From Spartobacteria bacterium LR76 (GTDB lineage: Bacteria > Verrucomicrobiota > Verrucomicrobiia > Chthoniobacterales > Terrimicrobiaceae): 64,000 nt of DNA. A program made the position numbers and the translations under genes. The notes under the pieces were generated by a model that did no database searches, was not told the origin of the DNA, and saw only the letters and a program-made list of their open reading frames with translations. The DNA lies in NCBI GenBank assembly GCA_003054655.1, contig QAYZ01000012.1:62001-126000 (forward strand), read 5' to 3'. Shown here piece after piece: positions 63,860-64,000 of the stretch (positions are counted from its first letter, which is position 1; the number at the start of each line of letters is the position of its first letter).

Positions 63860-64000
63860 ATGAAGAGCATGACCGGCCACGGACGAGGCGAGACCGCCGC
63901 CAAGGGCGTGCGCGCCGTCGTGGAGTGTTTCTCCGTCAATCGCAAACAAGCCGAGGTGTCGCTGGCTGCTGGCCGCGAGCTCGCCTGGCTCGAGCCGCAT
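63860..64000 (+). CDS. YicC-family endoribonuclease-like protein, cut by window end
   Basis: The first 47 codons start MKSMTGHGRGETAAKGVRAV, matching the MIRSMTGFGRGE start of the YicC/YloC family. The rest lies beyond the window. In E. coli, YicC takes part in RNA turnover. Confidence 0.8.
   Translation, partial: MKSMTGHGRGETAAKGVRAVVECFSVNRKQAEVSLAAGRELAWLEPH

Overview
The window is a high-GC bacterial chromosome segment that reads as a member of the PVC superphylum, most likely Verrucomicrobiota (inference from the sequence; no search was run). Support: the S10-spc-alpha ribosomal block lacks rpsN and rpmD, as I recall for chlamydial spc operons; there is a PEP-CTERM protein built from autotransporter-type beta repeats; a prepilin-like protein carries a C-terminal xHxFADGH signature of the PVC pseudopilin type; and there is a giant PAS/cyclase-like/Ser-Thr kinase/LRR protein. 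No tRNA, rRNA, CRISPR array, IS element or prophage was seen.

Layout. 1-5.6 kb: a minus-strand fatty-acyl cluster (LuxE-like, LuxC-like, a second IF-1, long-chain acyl-CoA ligase) divergent from a membrane fatty acid desaturase. 5.6-6.5 kb: a gene-poor leader with an unassigned terminator. 6.5-21.3 kb: one long plus-strand block, rpsJ-rplC-rplD-rplW-rplB-rpsS-[exported coiled-coil protein]-rplV-rpsC-rplP-rpmC-rpsQ-rplN-rplX-rplE-rpsH-rplF-rplR-rpsE-rplO-secY-adk-map-infA-rpmJ-rpsM-rpsK-rpsD, ending in a strong terminator without rpoA or rplQ. 21.4-31.7 kb: ParE-type toxin/antitoxin, recA, pal, a DegT-family aminotransferase, thiD, a zinc peptidase, pepP and prmA (divergent), a polysaccharide deacetylase lipoprotein, purB, osmC. 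31.7-43.6 kb: a small unknown gene, the 1248-residue kinase, a small metalloprotease-like gene, zwf-opcA, the C39-like/PEP-CTERM surface protein, tolB and prephenate dehydratase. 43.7-49.6 kb: an FmdB-like protein without its cysteines, a lipoprotein, marR-tolC, a LACC1/YfiH-family gene, a small membrane protein, a GNAT acetyltransferase and a D-lactate dehydrogenase. 49.7-55.4 kb: pfk, argS, ptsN-like EIIA, an HMA-like small protein, a histidine phosphatase, an MCE protein. 55.5-64 kb: tamB-tamA, an anchored unknown, a pseudopilin, an ABC exporter pair, and the start of a YicC-family gene.

How it fits together. Most genes are housekeeping: translation, protein export (secY, map), envelope assembly (pal, tolB, tamAB, MCE, tolC), and central carbon flow (zwf, opcA, pfk, D-lactate dehydrogenase). 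The most unusual items are the secreted coiled-coil gene inside the S10 operon, a LuxC/LuxE acyl-reduction pair with no luciferase, two IF-1 genes, an S11 with a roughly 110-residue low-complexity N-terminal tail, a kinase fused to a cyclase-like domain that has lost its metal-binding residues, and a predicted cysteine peptidase fused to a passenger-like beta-helix with a PEP-CTERM anchor. Many ribosomal genes also start in a shared CCATG context with no visible Shine-Dalgarno.
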